Positions 15,774 to 24,981 of a stretch of DNA of 64,000 bases are shown piece by piece. The translations under genes and the position numbers were made by a program. The stretch comes from Scandinavium manionii. Lineage in GTDB: Bacteria; Pseudomonadota; Gammaproteobacteria; Enterobacterales; Enterobacteriaceae. Every line of letters starts with the position of its first letter. Position 1 is the stretch's first letter. The notes under the pieces are model-generated. The model was not told the origin of the DNA and made no database searches. It saw only the letters and a list, made by a program, of their open reading frames with translations. The stretch is taken from positions 620,001 through 684,000 of the forward strand of contig NZ_JALIGC010000039.1 in NCBI RefSeq assembly GCF_024764775.1, in the 5' to 3' direction.

Positions 15774-17261
15774 TTAAAGCACGTCTTCCATTACCCACAC
15801 GCTCACGCTGCCGCCGTTGCAGGTAAAGATGCCGTTGCCCTGCGCATCGGTTTCGACCACTTCCTCGCGATTATTGAGAAAATCTTTCCAGCGCTTGTTG
15901 CCGTAGTTGTCGCCGAGCGTCAGCGTTTTTTCGCCTTCGTCGCCGTTGGACAATACCACCACACAGCCGGGTGCATCGTCAGTTCCGCTTCGGCTGAAAG
16001 CGATACAGTTTGGATGATCGAACCAGAGCGTTTGCACGCCGTGGGCAAAGCGCTGGCGGGCGTCAATCAGTTCGTGTAGCTGCTCAATCACCGGCATGTC
16101 GATTTTATAGCTGTTGCCGTCGCCACCGGTGTCTTCGTAAATCGCCCCGAACAGGTCAGCGTAGAACACCGAGGGCACGCCATTTTCTCGCAGTAATATC
16201 AGCGCATAGGCCAGCGGTTTAAACCACGGTTCGACCGGGGCTTCCAGCGCCTGTAGTGGTTGAGTGTCGTGATTGGTGACCAGCGTAATAGCGTGGAACG
16301 GGTCGGCTTCCACCAGCGTACCGGTGAAAATCTGGCTCATGTCATAATCGCGGCCCAGGCGCGAGGCCTCGTGGAATTTCATCTGCAATGGTGCATCAAA
16401 CAGCAGCGTCTGCCCGTCGACCTGATCGATATACTGCTGGAGCTTATCGACTTCGTGGGACCAGTATTCCGCCACGATGAACAGCGGCTTTGGCGCCACT
16501 TCCTGTACGTGTTCAATCCACTCTTTGTAGAACCACGCCGGAATGTGTTTCACCGCATCCAGACGGAAACCGTCGCATTGCGTTTGTTCCATCACCCAGC
16601 GCGCCCAGTATTTGAGTTCCTCGGTGACCGCATGATTGCGGAAATCGATATTCTCGCCCATCAGGTAGTCGAAGTTGCCCATTTCGTTGTCGACCTGATC
16701 GTTCCAGCCTTCGCCGCTGTAATCATTGACGATTTTAAATACGCCGTTCTCGTCAGGATTTTCGATGTGATCGATACCACTGAAGCATTTGTAATCCCAG
16801 ACAAACCGCGAATATTTCCCTGCGCGAACCGGGAAAGTGTATTTGGTCCACGCGTCGCATTCGATGACTTCATCGTCAATTTGCGTGCGGTCCTGCTCGT
16901 TGACGCGCTGGACGTGGATGCGTTCTTTTTCATCGGCGCCCATTTTATGGTTCACCACCACGTCGAGCAGCACTGCGATATCGTTCTTTTTCAGCGCATC
17001 GATAGCAGCCAGCAGTTGAGCTTTATCACCGTATTTGGTGGCAACCGATCCTTTTTGATCAAACTCGCCGAGGTCGAAAAGATCGTAGCTGTCGTAGCCG
17101 ACGGAATATCCGCCCGAAGCGCCTTTATACGCCGGGGGCAGCCAAATCATGTTGACGCCAATTTCATTGAGATTGGGTGCAAGCGCTTCGACCTCTCGCC
17201 ACAATTCACCGCCAGTGGGGTAATACCAGTGAAAACATTGCAACAGGGTAGGATTGCGCAT
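15774..17261 (-). CDS. amyA: Cytoplasmic alpha-amylase AmyA
   Basis: A 495-residue GH13 enzyme, the same length as E. coli AmyA and without a signal peptide. It hydrolyses alpha-1,4 linkages of maltodextrins and glycogen in the cytoplasm. The catalytic nucleophile lies in GFRLDAVKH, the general acid in FIVAEYWSHE, and the third carboxylate in VTNHDTQP. The C-terminal beta-domain ends NGGSVSVWVMEDVL. It lies between yedD and fliDST as in E. coli, with no sign of flagellar co-regulation. Confidence 0.96.
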   Translation of the reverse strand: MRNPTLLQCFHWYYPTGGELWREVEALAPNLNEIGVNMIWLPPAYKGASGGYSVGYDSYDLFDLGEFDQKGSVATKYGDKAQLLAAIDALKKNDIAVLLDVVVNHKMGADEKERIHVQRVNEQDRTQIDDEVIECDAWTKYTFPVRAGKYSRFVWDYKCFSGIDHIENPDENGVFKIVNDYSGEGWNDQVDNEMGNFDYLMGENIDFRNHAVTEELKYWARWVMEQTQCDGFRLDAVKHIPAWFYKEWIEHVQEVAPKPLFIVAEYWSHEVDKLQQYIDQVDGQTLLFDAPLQMKFHEASRLGRDYDMSQIFTGTLVEADPFHAITLVTNHDTQPLQALEAPVEPWFKPLAYALILLRENGVPSVFYADLFGAIYEDTGGDGNSYKIDMPVIEQLHELIDARQRFAHGVQTLWFDHPNCIAFSRSGTDDAPGCVVVLSNGDEGEKTLTLGDNYGNKRWKDFLNNREEVVETDAQGNGIFTCNGGSVSVWVMEDVL

Positions 17262-17308
17262 ATACGGACTCCGTGTGACCAGGAGACTTTAGTATGGAAT
17301 ACAAAGCG

Positions 17309-17338
17309 GAAAAACACCTGGCGCGCAGCGCGCGCCAG
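17309..17338 (-). terminator. Terminator of the fliDST operon
   Basis: A 9-bp perfect stem CTGGCGCGC / GCGCGCCAG with a 3-nt loop is followed on the minus strand by GTGTTTTT. It lies directly beyond the fliT stop, giving a rho-independent terminator for fliDST. Confidence 0.7.
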
Positions 17339-17342
17339 TGAA

Positions 17343-17720
17343 TCAGTTGGTTGGCGTGTCGCGGGATCCCTGCGGCACCAGAACGTGACCGCCTTGTTTG
17401 CCGTAGGTGGTGAGGACCGATTTTTGAATGGTGGACTGGCCAACCAGTTTTGCCAGCTCCTCCATTCGCGCCTGCAGCAGGCGTTTGACCTCGGTTTCAT
17501 TGTCGAGGATCGAACGCAGCACCGGACGCAGCTGATCCTGGATGACGGCCGACGGCTCCGTTTGTTGCGTTATTTCTGCCAGTTTTTGCACCGCACTGAC
17601 ATACTCCATTTCACAGGCAATCAGTTCGTCCCATTGTCCTTCTGTGGCGAATCGCAGCATGACGAGGCTTCGGTCAAGCAGCTGCTGGTACAGGCTATAG
17701 AGTTGCGGTGCAGGGCTCAT
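17343..17720 (-). CDS. fliT: Flagellar export chaperone FliT
   Basis: A 125-residue helical protein resembling E. coli FliT (121), with LYSLYQQLLDRSLVMLRFATEGQWDELIA at the N-terminus. It is the chaperone of the filament cap FliD. Once released it binds FlhC and damps class 2 transcription. Its start shares one base with the fliS stop. Confidence 0.93.
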   Translation of the reverse strand: MSPAPQLYSLYQQLLDRSLVMLRFATEGQWDELIACEMEYVSAVQKLAEITQQTEPSAVIQDQLRPVLRSILDNETEVKRLLQARMEELAKLVGQSTIQKSVLTTYGKQGGHVLVPQGSRDTPTN

Positions 17721-18130
17721 TAGACGGCGTCCTGAATCAGAGTGGGCGAGAGGGCAACTTCTTTCCAGGCATCCGCAATATCGCGCAGCACGGATTCCAC
17801 TTCTTCAATAGCAGAAACCTCATTACGTAGATTGGCCTGCAGGAGTCGCCTCACCATCCAGGCGTAAAGCGCAATCAGGTTTTGCGTAAGCTCATCATTA
17901 CTTTTTTCATCGAGGCCCACTTTGAGCCCGTTTTCGATGATGTTGATGGCTTTTGAGAGGGAAAGGCCTTTCCCCTCCACGTTGTTATCCTGCATAAACA
18001 GGCGCGCACGCACCAGCGCACTGAGTGCGCCATCAAACAGCAGAGTCACCAGTTGCTGTTGGCTGGCGCTCATTACCGCGCTTTCGACTCCGATTTTTGC
18101 GTAGGCCTGTGTACCTTTTGCGCCGTACAT
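17720..18130 (-). CDS. fliS: Flagellar export chaperone FliS
   Basis: A 136-residue four-helix protein that wraps the C-terminus of flagellin and prevents its premature assembly. The N-terminal MYGAKGTQAYAKIGVESAVMSASQQQLVTLLFDGAL is strongly conserved. Length matches E. coli FliS. It lies 22 bp after fliD in the fliDST transcript. Confidence 0.96.
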   Translation of the reverse strand: MYGAKGTQAYAKIGVESAVMSASQQQLVTLLFDGALSALVRARLFMQDNNVEGKGLSLSKAINIIENGLKVGLDEKSNDELTQNLIALYAWMVRRLLQANLRNEVSAIEEVESVLRDIADAWKEVALSPTLIQDAV

Positions 18131-18152
18131 ATTAGCTCCTGGGCGTATTTAA

Positions 18153-19553
18153 TTAGCTTTTGCTGCTGGAAGTTGATTCGAACTGCTGTGTCAGATAGCT
18201 GCTGGTGGAGTTCAGTGAGTTCATCAGAACGTCCAACTGGGTAAACTGGGCTTTGTAACGCGCCATCAGTGTGTCAATGCGATCACTGGCGGCGTTGTAC
18301 TGGGTGGTCAGGTTGTTCAGGGTTTTGCTCACGCCATCGGTTGCTGCCTGAATAATCCCGGTCGTGGAGAGCCAACTGGTCAGGTTGCTGCCCATAGTGG
18401 TAGTGACGCCGGTGGTTTTGCCGTCGCCGACAAACATGTCTTTAATATCCGCGGAATTATTCTTCAGTGCTGTTTCCAGTTTGCTGCTGTCGACCGACAG
18501 CTCACCGGTTGAGGGATCGCTGGTAATACCAATCTGTGCCAGGGTTCTAAACGATGAGCTCCCCGAGCTGGTCAGCATACTTTTCAGCTGGGTCTGAATG
18601 GTACGCAGTGTGCTGTCACCGAGCAGGGCGCCGTTGCTGGTATCCTGAGCATCCGTTCCGGCATCAACCTTGGTGTATTTGGTTAGCGAGGAGAAGGTGT
18701 CCTGCAATGCGTTATAAGCGGTTACCCACGTTTTGATAGCGGCTTCTGACTTTGAATTATCTTTAGAAATTGTCAGCGTCTGGTTGCCGGTGGTGGTGTC
18801 GTTCAGGTTGAGGGTAATGTCTTCCAGCGCATCGCTGATGGTGTTGCTGCTGTTTTCAATCGGAACGTTGTTGACCGTCAGCATCGCATTCTGCGCTGTG
18901 ACACTTTCTTCCATCCCATTGCTGGTACGGTCATAACCCATAAAGCTTTGCAGGGCGCTGTCACCGCTGACGCTGATGCTCATCGCATTATCACTGCCGG
19001 TATCATTCGAGGTGACAGACAGGCGGTACTTACCGTTACCGACGTTAATGATACTGGCGCTGACGCCCGCGTCGGCTTTGTTAATCGCATCGCGAATGCC
19101 ATTCAACGAGGAGTTGGCTGCAGAGATATCGATGGTAACGGGCTTCTTGCCACCGCCTTGCTGGATGGTGATGGTGCTGTCCGCGCTGGCAATCGCCGTT
19201 TTGCTGTCGGCCTGCGTGCTTTTGGTGGTCAGCGTCTGGGCCTGCGCCAGTTGCGACACGCTAATGGTGTACTTTCCGGCAATCGCGTTGCCGGTAGTGG
19301 TGGCGCTAAAGGCGGAGGAGGAGCTGGCAGTGGTGGTGGCGGTAAACAAATCAGCGCTGTTCAGCGCGGTATTTGCTGTTTGAAAAGACGCCAGTGCATT
19401 TTTCAGCGTGCCGTAAGCGCTCAGTTTGGCGGTATATGAGGATTGCTGAGCTGATATAGGGTTCAGCGTTGATTTTTCCGCTGCCTCCAGACTGTCGAGG
19501 ATGCTGCTCAGATCTAAACCTGAACCGACACCCAGCGTAGAGATACTTGCCAT
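18153..19553 (-). CDS. fliD: Flagellar filament cap protein FliD
   Basis: A 466-residue secreted protein, close to E. coli FliD (468). It has the conserved ends (MASISTLGVGSGLDLSSILDSLEAAEK; QFTQLDVLMNSLNSTSSYLTQQF) that form the D0/D1 coiled coil. A variable centre lies between. The pentameric cap guides flagellin folding at the filament tip. A sigma-28 promoter precedes it. Confidence 0.96.
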   Translation of the reverse strand: MASISTLGVGSGLDLSSILDSLEAAEKSTLNPISAQQSSYTAKLSAYGTLKNALASFQTANTALNSADLFTATTTASSSSAFSATTTGNAIAGKYTISVSQLAQAQTLTTKSTQADSKTAIASADSTITIQQGGGKKPVTIDISAANSSLNGIRDAINKADAGVSASIINVGNGKYRLSVTSNDTGSDNAMSISVSGDSALQSFMGYDRTSNGMEESVTAQNAMLTVNNVPIENSSNTISDALEDITLNLNDTTTGNQTLTISKDNSKSEAAIKTWVTAYNALQDTFSSLTKYTKVDAGTDAQDTSNGALLGDSTLRTIQTQLKSMLTSSGSSSFRTLAQIGITSDPSTGELSVDSSKLETALKNNSADIKDMFVGDGKTTGVTTTMGSNLTSWLSTTGIIQAATDGVSKTLNNLTTQYNAASDRIDTLMARYKAQFTQLDVLMNSLNSTSSYLTQQFESTSSSKS

Positions 19554-19595
19554 ATCTGTTCCTTAATCTTTTGACATGTAAAACGAATACCGGGG

Positions 19596-19622
19596 TTATC
19601 GGCGGGAATAGCGCAAAGTTTA
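19596..19622 (-). promoter_or_regulatory. Sigma-28 promoter of fliDST
   Basis: On the minus strand TAAACTTT (19622-19615), 11 bp, then GCCGATAA (19603-19596). The -10 is a perfect match, and the spacing is ideal for the FliA consensus TAAAGTTT-N11-GCCGATAA. It lies about 40 bp before the fliD start. Confidence 0.88.
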
Positions 19623-19717
19623 CGTTTAATTTTCTTTTTTTAATGGCGGGAATAAAGCCAACAGGGAAGACTATTTCGGCGGCTAAAAAATTATTCCAGT
19701 GTTTGTGAAAAAAAATC

Positions 19718-19744
19718 TAAAGGTTAGTGGGGGGGCGACGATAA
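19718..19744 (+). promoter_or_regulatory. Sigma-28 promoter of fliC
   Basis: TAAAGGTT (19718-19725), 11 bp, then GACGATAA (19737-19744). This is the layout of the E. coli fliC promoter, and the leader that follows (GACGGCGATTGAGCCGACGG) also matches. The spacer contains an unusual run of G residues. Confidence 0.88.
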
Positions 19745-19820
19745 CCACATTGACGGCGATTGAGCCGACGGGTGGAAACCCAAATCTAACCTACAGATTT
19801 GAAACACAGGAAACGAAATC

Positions 19821-21512
19821 ATGGCACAAGTCATTAATACCAACAGCCTCTCGCTGATCACTCAGAACAACATCAACAAAAACCAGTCTGCTCTGTCGAC
19901 TTCCATTGAGCGTTTGTCTTCCGGTCTGCGTATCAACAGCGCGAAAGACGATGCGGCGGGTCAGGCGATTGCTAACCGCTTTACCTCTAACATCAATGGT
20001 CTGACTCAGGCGGCGCGTAATGCCAACGACGGTATCTCTCTGGCGCAGACCACTGAAGGCGCGCTGTCTGAAATCAACAACAACTTACAGCGTGTGCGTG
20101 AACTGACTGTACAGGCGCAGAACGGTACCAACTCCGATTCTGACCTCGACTCTATTCAGGACGAAATCAAATCCCGTCTGGACGAAATCGACCGCGTATC
20201 CGGTCAGACTCAGTTTAACGGCGTGAACGTACTGGCCAAAGACGGCACTATGAAAATTCAGGTTGGCGCCAACGATGGCCAGACTATCTCTATCGATCTG
20301 AAAAAAATTGACTCTGATACTCTGGGTCTGAACGGCTTTAATGTGAACGGTAAAGGCACAATCACTAACAAAGCTGCGACAGTTAGTGATTTGACATCTG
20401 CAGGTGCAAACTTAAATACCACCACTGGTAATTATGACCTGACTACGACTAACAAAGATCTCACAACTGATGTAGCGTTAAGCAAACTGGGTACCGGTGA
20501 TACAGTCGTGGTAAACGGCAGCACGTATACATACGACGCCAAAGCCGGCAATTTCACTACCACCAAAACTACCGCTGATGCTGCAGCTCGTAATACATTA
20601 GCGGGTACTTTAAAAGCTGATCCGGGTCAGACTGTAAGTGGCTCTTACACCACCAAAACAGGTACAGTGAATTTTGACACAGATTCAACTGGCAACATCA
20701 CCATTGGTGGTCAAGCGGCTTATGTTGATGCAACTGGTAACTTAACGACCAACAATGCAACCGGTACTGTTGCCGCTAATATGACTTCGGTGTTGAAAGC
20801 TGCTAGTGAGAATGCCGATGGCGCAACACTGAGCTTCAAAGGGACTGACTATACCGTCGCAGTGGGTGGTAGCACAACGACGCCAGCATCAGTAAGCTAT
20901 AAAGCTGCGGTCAGCACTGACGTTGTTTTAGCTGAAACCAAAGCAAATGCGACTGCGATCAATATGAACTCAGGTGTATTGTCTAAGAGCCTTGACTTTG
21001 ATAATACTGGTAAATCTAATGACGCTACCTATGTTGATAATTCTGGCGACATTACTAACGTCGCTAATTACACAGTCTCTTATGCTGTTAATAAAGATAA
21101 TGGCTCCGTGACAGTTGCAGGATACTCTTCAGCAACTGACACCAATAAAGTTTATTCTCCGACAATAGGTGCTGCTGTAAATGTAACTGCTAATGGTAAA
21201 ATTACTACTGATACCACCAGCGCAGGCACCGCAACTTCCGACCCATTGGCAGCCCTGGACGATGCTATCAGCTCCATCGATAAATTCCGTTCTTCCCTGG
21301 GTGCTATCCAGAACCGTCTGGATTCTGCAGTCACCAACCTGAACAACACCACCACCAACCTGTCTGAAGCGCAGTCCCGTATTCAGGACGCCGACTATGC
21401 GACCGAAGTGTCTAACATGTCCAAAGCGCAGATCATCCAGCAGGCGGGTAACTCCGTGTTAGCTAAAGCAAACCAGGTTCCACAGCAGGTTCTGTCTCTG
21501 CTGCAGGGCTAA
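19821..21512 (+). CDS. fliC: Flagellin FliC
   Basis: A 563-residue filament protein, longer than E. coli K-12 flagellin (498). Residues 1 to about 175 and 470-563 are the conserved D0/D1 domains (MAQVINTNSLSLITQNNINK; ending VPQQVLSLLQG). The TLR5-recognised segment LQRVRELTVQAQNGTN is intact. The centre (bases about 20370-21230) is the surface-exposed D2/D3 antigenic region. It is rich in Thr/Asn/Ala and more AT-rich than the ends, as expected of an H-antigen module exchanged between strains. It is monocistronic, with its own sigma-28 promoter and terminator. Confidence 0.97.
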   Translation: MAQVINTNSLSLITQNNINKNQSALSTSIERLSSGLRINSAKDDAAGQAIANRFTSNINGLTQAARNANDGISLAQTTEGALSEINNNLQRVRELTVQAQNGTNSDSDLDSIQDEIKSRLDEIDRVSGQTQFNGVNVLAKDGTMKIQVGANDGQTISIDLKKIDSDTLGLNGFNVNGKGTITNKAATVSDLTSAGANLNTTTGNYDLTTTNKDLTTDVALSKLGTGDTVVVNGSTYTYDAKAGNFTTTKTTADAAARNTLAGTLKADPGQTVSGSYTTKTGTVNFDTDSTGNITIGGQAAYVDATGNLTTNNATGTVAANMTSVLKAASENADGATLSFKGTDYTVAVGGSTTTPASVSYKAAVSTDVVLAETKANATAINMNSGVLSKSLDFDNTGKSNDATYVDNSGDITNVANYTVSYAVNKDNGSVTVAGYSSATDTNKVYSPTIGAAVNVTANGKITTDTTSAGTATSDPLAALDDAISSIDKFRSSLGAIQNRLDSAVTNLNNTTTNLSEAQSRIQDADYATEVSNMSKAQIIQQAGNSVLAKANQVPQQVLSLLQG

Positions 21513-21528
21513 TCCTGATAATGCTTCC

Positions 21529-21553
21529 AACCCCGCCTCGGCGGGGTTTTTTT
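21529..21553 (+). terminator. fliC rho-independent terminator
   Basis: A stem CCCCGC / GCGGGG with loop CTCG is followed by seven T (21547-21553), 18 bp past the fliC stop. It is a strong canonical terminator. Confidence 0.92.
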
Positions 21554-21570
21554 GTTTTAGAGTTTTACTT

Positions 21571-21614
21571 AACTCGCCAAATAACCCCCCCTTTTAGCCA
21601 CTATTCCGTCGATT
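21571..21614 (+). promoter_or_regulatory. Candidate FlhDC box and class 2 promoter of fliAZ
   Basis: Half-sites AACTCGCCAAATAACC (21571-21586) and CCACTATTCCGTCGATT (21598-21614) are 11 bp apart, fitting the inverted FlhDC pattern. A sigma-70-like GATAAT lies at 21633-21638, the right distance downstream. A GCCGATAA at 21642-21649 could serve a second sigma-28 start, but its -35 is not at the ideal spacing. Confidence 0.6.
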
Positions 21615-21674
21615 AAAACCCCTCCAGAAACGGATAATCATGCCGATAACTCAACTATTGCAGGGCTGTTTATC

Positions 21675-22406
21675 GTGAATTCACTCTATACCGCTGAAGG
21701 TGTAATGGATAAACACTCGCTGTGGCAGCGTTATGTCCCTTTGGTGCGACACGAAGCATTGCGCCTTCAGGTGCGCCTGCCCGCGAGCGTGGAACTGGAC
21801 GATCTGCTTCAGGCGGGCGGCATTGGGTTATTGAATGCCGTCGAACGTTACGATGCTCTGCAAGGCACGGCATTTACCACCTATGCAGTTCAGCGCATAC
21901 GTGGCGCGATGCTGGACGAATTGCGCAGCCGCGATTGGGTGCCGCGCAGCGTCCGCCGCAATGCCCGAGAAGTGGCGCAGGCGATGGGTCAACTGGAACA
22001 GGAACTGGGGCGCAACGCGACGGAAACAGAAGTCGCTCAACGTCTTGGCATTGCTGTTGAAGAGTATCGACAGATGCTGCTGGATACCAATAACAGCCAG
22101 ATTTTCTCCTACGACGAGTGGCGGGAAGAGCACGGCGACAGTATCGAGCTGGTGACTGAAGAGAATCAACAGGAGAACCCGCTCCATCAACTGATGGAAG
22201 GCAACCTGCGTCAGCGCGTGATGGACGCAATTGAAGCGTTACCGGAACGTGAGCAGCTGGTGCTGACGCTCTACTACCAGGAAGAGCTCAATCTGAAAGA
22301 GATTGGCGCGGTGCTGGAAGTGGGAGAGTCGCGCGTCAGTCAGCTTCACAGTCAGGCCATCAAGCGTTTGCGAACAAAACTGGGTCGGTACCAGGAAGGC
22401 GGTTAA
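21675..22406 (+). CDS. fliA: Flagellar sigma factor FliA (sigma-28)
   Basis: A 243-residue sigma factor; E. coli FliA has 239, and the extra residues are a C-terminal extension (RYQEGG). It starts with GTG (MNSLYTAEGVMDKHSLWQRY), the same start as in E. coli. Region 2 (AGGIGLLNAVERYDALQGTAF) and region 4 (LKEIGAVLEVGESRVSQLHSQAIKRLR) are clear. It directs RNA polymerase to class 3 promoters such as those before fliC, fliD and motA, and is held by FlgM until hook completion. Confidence 0.97.
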   Translation: MNSLYTAEGVMDKHSLWQRYVPLVRHEALRLQVRLPASVELDDLLQAGGIGLLNAVERYDALQGTAFTTYAVQRIRGAMLDELRSRDWVPRSVRRNAREVAQAMGQLEQELGRNATETEVAQRLGIAVEEYRQMLLDTNNSQIFSYDEWREEHGDSIELVTEENQQENPLHQLMEGNLRQRVMDAIEALPEREQLVLTLYYQEELNLKEIGAVLEVGESRVSQLHSQAIKRLRTKLGRYQEGG

Positions 22407-22458
22407 GCCGTCGCACCTGGAGTAATGCCGCACATAGCATTGACTACCAGGAGTTATC

Positions 22459-23007
22459 ATGACGGTGCAGCAGGTAAAAAGACGGCCTTTAAGCCGCTAT
22501 CTTAAAGACTTTAAACACAGCCAGACGCATTGTGCCCACTGCCACAAAATGCTCGATCGCATTACGCTTGTGCGCAGCGGGGAAATCGTCAACAAAATCG
22601 CCATTTCCCGCCTCGATACCTTAATGGACGAAGCCGACTGGCTGCAGGAGCGCCGCGAGTGGGTCGCGCTGTGCCGTTTCTGCGGCGACCTGCACTGCAA
22701 AGAGCAGAGCGACTTCTTCGATATCCTCGGCTTTAAACAGTATCTGTTCGAACAAACCGACATGAGCCCGGGCACTGTGCGCGAATATGTCGTGCGCCTG
22801 CGTCGCCTTGGCAATCATCTTTCGGCCCTGAAAATCGACCGTGAGCTTCTCGAGGGTGAAGCGGACGAAAACCTCGCGCCGTGGCTCCCGCAGACCAGCA
22901 CCAACAACTACCGCATCGCGCTGCGAAAGTATTCGCAATTCAAAAACCGGCGGCTGGCGGTGGGCCAGCAGACGTTCGCGTATCAGGCAACCTCTGAGTT
23001 ATATTAA
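22459..23007 (+). CDS. fliZ: FliZ, regulator of motility and sigma-S competitor
   Basis: A 182-residue protein equal in length to E. coli FliZ. The core-binding-like helical segment (SPGTVREYVVRLRRLGNHLSALKIDRELLEGE) contains the DNA-recognition helix that mimics sigma-S. In E. coli it binds sigma-S promoters and blocks them; in Salmonella it stabilises FlhDC. An N-terminal CAHCHK and CRFCGDLHC form Cys clusters. It lies 52 bp after fliA, co-transcribed. Confidence 0.95.
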   Translation: MTVQQVKRRPLSRYLKDFKHSQTHCAHCHKMLDRITLVRSGEIVNKIAISRLDTLMDEADWLQERREWVALCRFCGDLHCKEQSDFFDILGFKQYLFEQTDMSPGTVREYVVRLRRLGNHLSALKIDRELLEGEADENLAPWLPQTSTNNYRIALRKYSQFKNRRLAVGQQTFAYQATSELY

Positions 23008-23091
23008 ATTTGAATGGCTTATAACGGACGGGTATTAGCTGTTTTTCCCAAACGTCTTACACTGCAAAAAATTCGAATTTTCGGGGGAATG

Positions 23092-23892
23092 ATGAAATTA
23101 GCATTTATGGGCCGTCAGGCTCTGATGGGAATGATGGCCGTGGCGCTGGTCGCCGGGGCAAGCGTGAAAACCTTCGCAGCGGAAAACTTGCTGAATCAGG
23201 TTAAAGAGCGCGGCACGCTGCGCGTAGGTCTGGAAGGCACCTATCCTCCGTTCAGCTTCCAGGGCGATGACGGCAAACTGACCGGGTTTGAAGTGGAATT
23301 TGCGCAGGAGCTGGCGAAGCATCTGGGCGTAAAAGCGGACCTGAAACCGACCAAATGGGACGGGATGCTGGCCTCGCTGGATTCCAAACGTATCGACGTG
23401 GTCATTAACCAGGTTACCATTTCTGACGTGCGTAAGCAGAAATATGACTTCTCCACGCCGTATACCGTGTCCGGTGTTCAGGCGCTGGTGAAAAAAGGCA
23501 ACGAAGGTGTTATCAAGACCGCGGCTGACCTGAAAGGCAAAAAAGTCGGCGTGGGTCTGGGCACCAACTATGAAGAGTGGCTGCGTCAGAACGTGCAGGG
23601 CGTGGACGTGCGTACCTATGATGATGACCCGACTAAATATCAGGATCTGCGCGTAGGCCGTATCGATGCGATTCTGGTTGACCGTCTGGCGGCGTTGGAT
23701 CTGGTGAAGAAAACCAACAATACGCTGGCCGTCACCGGTGAAGCGTTCTCCCGTCAGGAGTCTGGTGTTGCGCTGCGTAAGGGCAACGAAGAGATGCTGA
23801 AAGCCATCGATGCCGCCATTGCGGACATGCAGAAAGACGGTAGCCTGAAAGCGCTGTCTGAAAAATGGTTCGGCGCTGACGTCACCAAATAA
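23092..23892 (+). CDS. tcyJ: Cystine-binding periplasmic protein TcyJ (FliY)
   Basis: A 266-residue solute-binding protein (SBP_bac_3). The start MKLAFMGRQALMG matches E. coli TcyJ and gives a proper signal peptide cleaved near KTFA-AENL; longer in-frame extensions are rejected. The mature domain begins RGTLRVGLEGTYPPFSF. It delivers L-cystine and related sulfur compounds to TcyL-TcyN. It follows fliZ after 84 bp, and a terminator separates it from dcyD. Confidence 0.96.
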   Translation: MKLAFMGRQALMGMMAVALVAGASVKTFAAENLLNQVKERGTLRVGLEGTYPPFSFQGDDGKLTGFEVEFAQELAKHLGVKADLKPTKWDGMLASLDSKRIDVVINQVTISDVRKQKYDFSTPYTVSGVQALVKKGNEGVIKTAADLKGKKVGVGLGTNYEEWLRQNVQGVDVRTYDDDPTKYQDLRVGRIDAILVDRLAALDLVKKTNNTLAVTGEAFSRQESGVALRKGNEEMLKAIDAAIADMQKDGSLKALSEKWFGADVTK

Positions 23893-23910
23893 CACCGCAT
23901 CGCTTAAAAA

Positions 23911-23934
23911 AGGCGCTATTTAGCGCCTTTTTTT
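23911..23934 (+). terminator. Terminator after tcyJ
   Basis: AGGCGCTA / TAGCGCCT stem with a TT loop and a run of seven T (to 23934). It divides the fliAZ-tcyJ transcript from dcyD-tcyLN. Confidence 0.88.
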
Positions 23935-23982
23935 ATTTCACCGGCAACTGTGTGCATAATAAAAAGAAAATCAGGAGGTGCT

Positions 23983-24969
23983 ATGTCACTGCAAAACCTT
24001 ACTCGCTTCCCACGGCTGGAATTTATTGGCTCGCCGACGCCGCTGGAATACCTGCCGCGTCTGTCCGATTACCTGGGCCGCGAAATTCTTATTAAGCGCG
24101 ACGACGTCACACCGATGGCGATGGGCGGCAACAAGCTGCGCAAGCTTGAATTCCTCGCGGCAGATGCGCTGCGCGAAGGAGCTGACACGCTGATTACCGC
24201 CGGTGCGATTCAGTCTAACCACGTGCGCCAGACGGCGGCGGTGGCGGCGAAGCTCGGCCTGAACTGTATCGCGCTGTTGGAAAACCCGATCGGCACGAAA
24301 GCAGAAAACTATCTGACCAACGGTAATCGCCTGCTGCTGGATTATTTCAACGTGCAGGTCGAGATGTGTGATGCGCTGACTGACCCGGATCGTCAGATGG
24401 AAGAGCTGGCGACCCGCGTCGAAGCACAGGGCTTTCGTCCGTATGTGATCCCGGTCGGCGGCTCTAACGCTCTTGGTGCGCTGGGCTATGTTGAAAGCGC
24501 GCTGGAAATCGCGCAGCAGTGCGAAGGCGCTGTATCGCTCTCCTCTGTTGTGGTCGCATCCGGCAGCGCAGGCACCCACGCGGGGCTGGCGGTGGGTTTA
24601 GAACAGCTAATGCCTGACGTTGAACTGATTGGCGTAACGGTTTCCCGAAGCGTTGCCGATCAGAAACCGAAAGTCGTCACGCTGCAACAGGCGGTGGCGG
24701 AAAGCCTGGCGCTCAAGGCCAACGCGGACATCACCCTCTGGGATGACTATTTCGCGCCGGGCTACGGCACGCCGAACGACGAAGGCATGGAAGCGGTGAA
24801 ACTGCTCGCTCGCCTGGAAGGGATTTTGCTGGATCCGGTGTATACCGGAAAGGCGATGGCCGGACTCATTGACGGCATCAGCCAGAAACGCTTTAAGGAT
24901 GAAGGCCCGATCCTGTTTGTGCACACCGGCGGCGCTCCGGCGCTGTTTGCCTATCATCCACACGTATAA
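23983..24969 (+). CDS. dcyD: D-cysteine desulfhydrase DcyD
   Basis: A 328-residue PLP enzyme of the ACC-deaminase family, same length as E. coli DcyD. The PLP lysine is Lys51 in MGGNKLRKLEF. The phosphate-binding loop GSAGTHAGLAVG and the C-terminal HTGGAPALFAYHPHV are conserved. It converts D-cysteine to pyruvate, H2S and ammonia. The ATG at 23983 follows an ideal AGGAGGT, and an earlier in-frame codon is rejected. It lies in a unit with tcyL and tcyN (12-bp gap). Confidence 0.96.
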   Translation: MSLQNLTRFPRLEFIGSPTPLEYLPRLSDYLGREILIKRDDVTPMAMGGNKLRKLEFLAADALREGADTLITAGAIQSNHVRQTAAVAAKLGLNCIALLENPIGTKAENYLTNGNRLLLDYFNVQVEMCDALTDPDRQMEELATRVEAQGFRPYVIPVGGSNALGALGYVESALEIAQQCEGAVSLSSVVVASGSAGTHAGLAVGLEQLMPDVELIGVTVSRSVADQKPKVVTLQQAVAESLALKANADITLWDDYFAPGYGTPNDEGMEAVKLLARLEGILLDPVYTGKAMAGLIDGISQKRFKDEGPILFVHTGGAPALFAYHPHV

Positions 24970-24981
24970 AAAGAAGCCATA

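Noticed and set aside
16260..17723. 487-codon plus-strand frame opposite amyA and fliT
   Set aside because: It crosses two well-identified genes on the other strand and has His/Phe/Val-rich shadow composition with no family resemblance.
21642..21649. GCCGATAA before fliA as a full sigma-28 promoter
   Set aside because: The -10 is perfect, but the nearest TAAA-type -35 (21614) leaves a 20-bp spacer rather than 11, so it is noted only as a possible secondary start.
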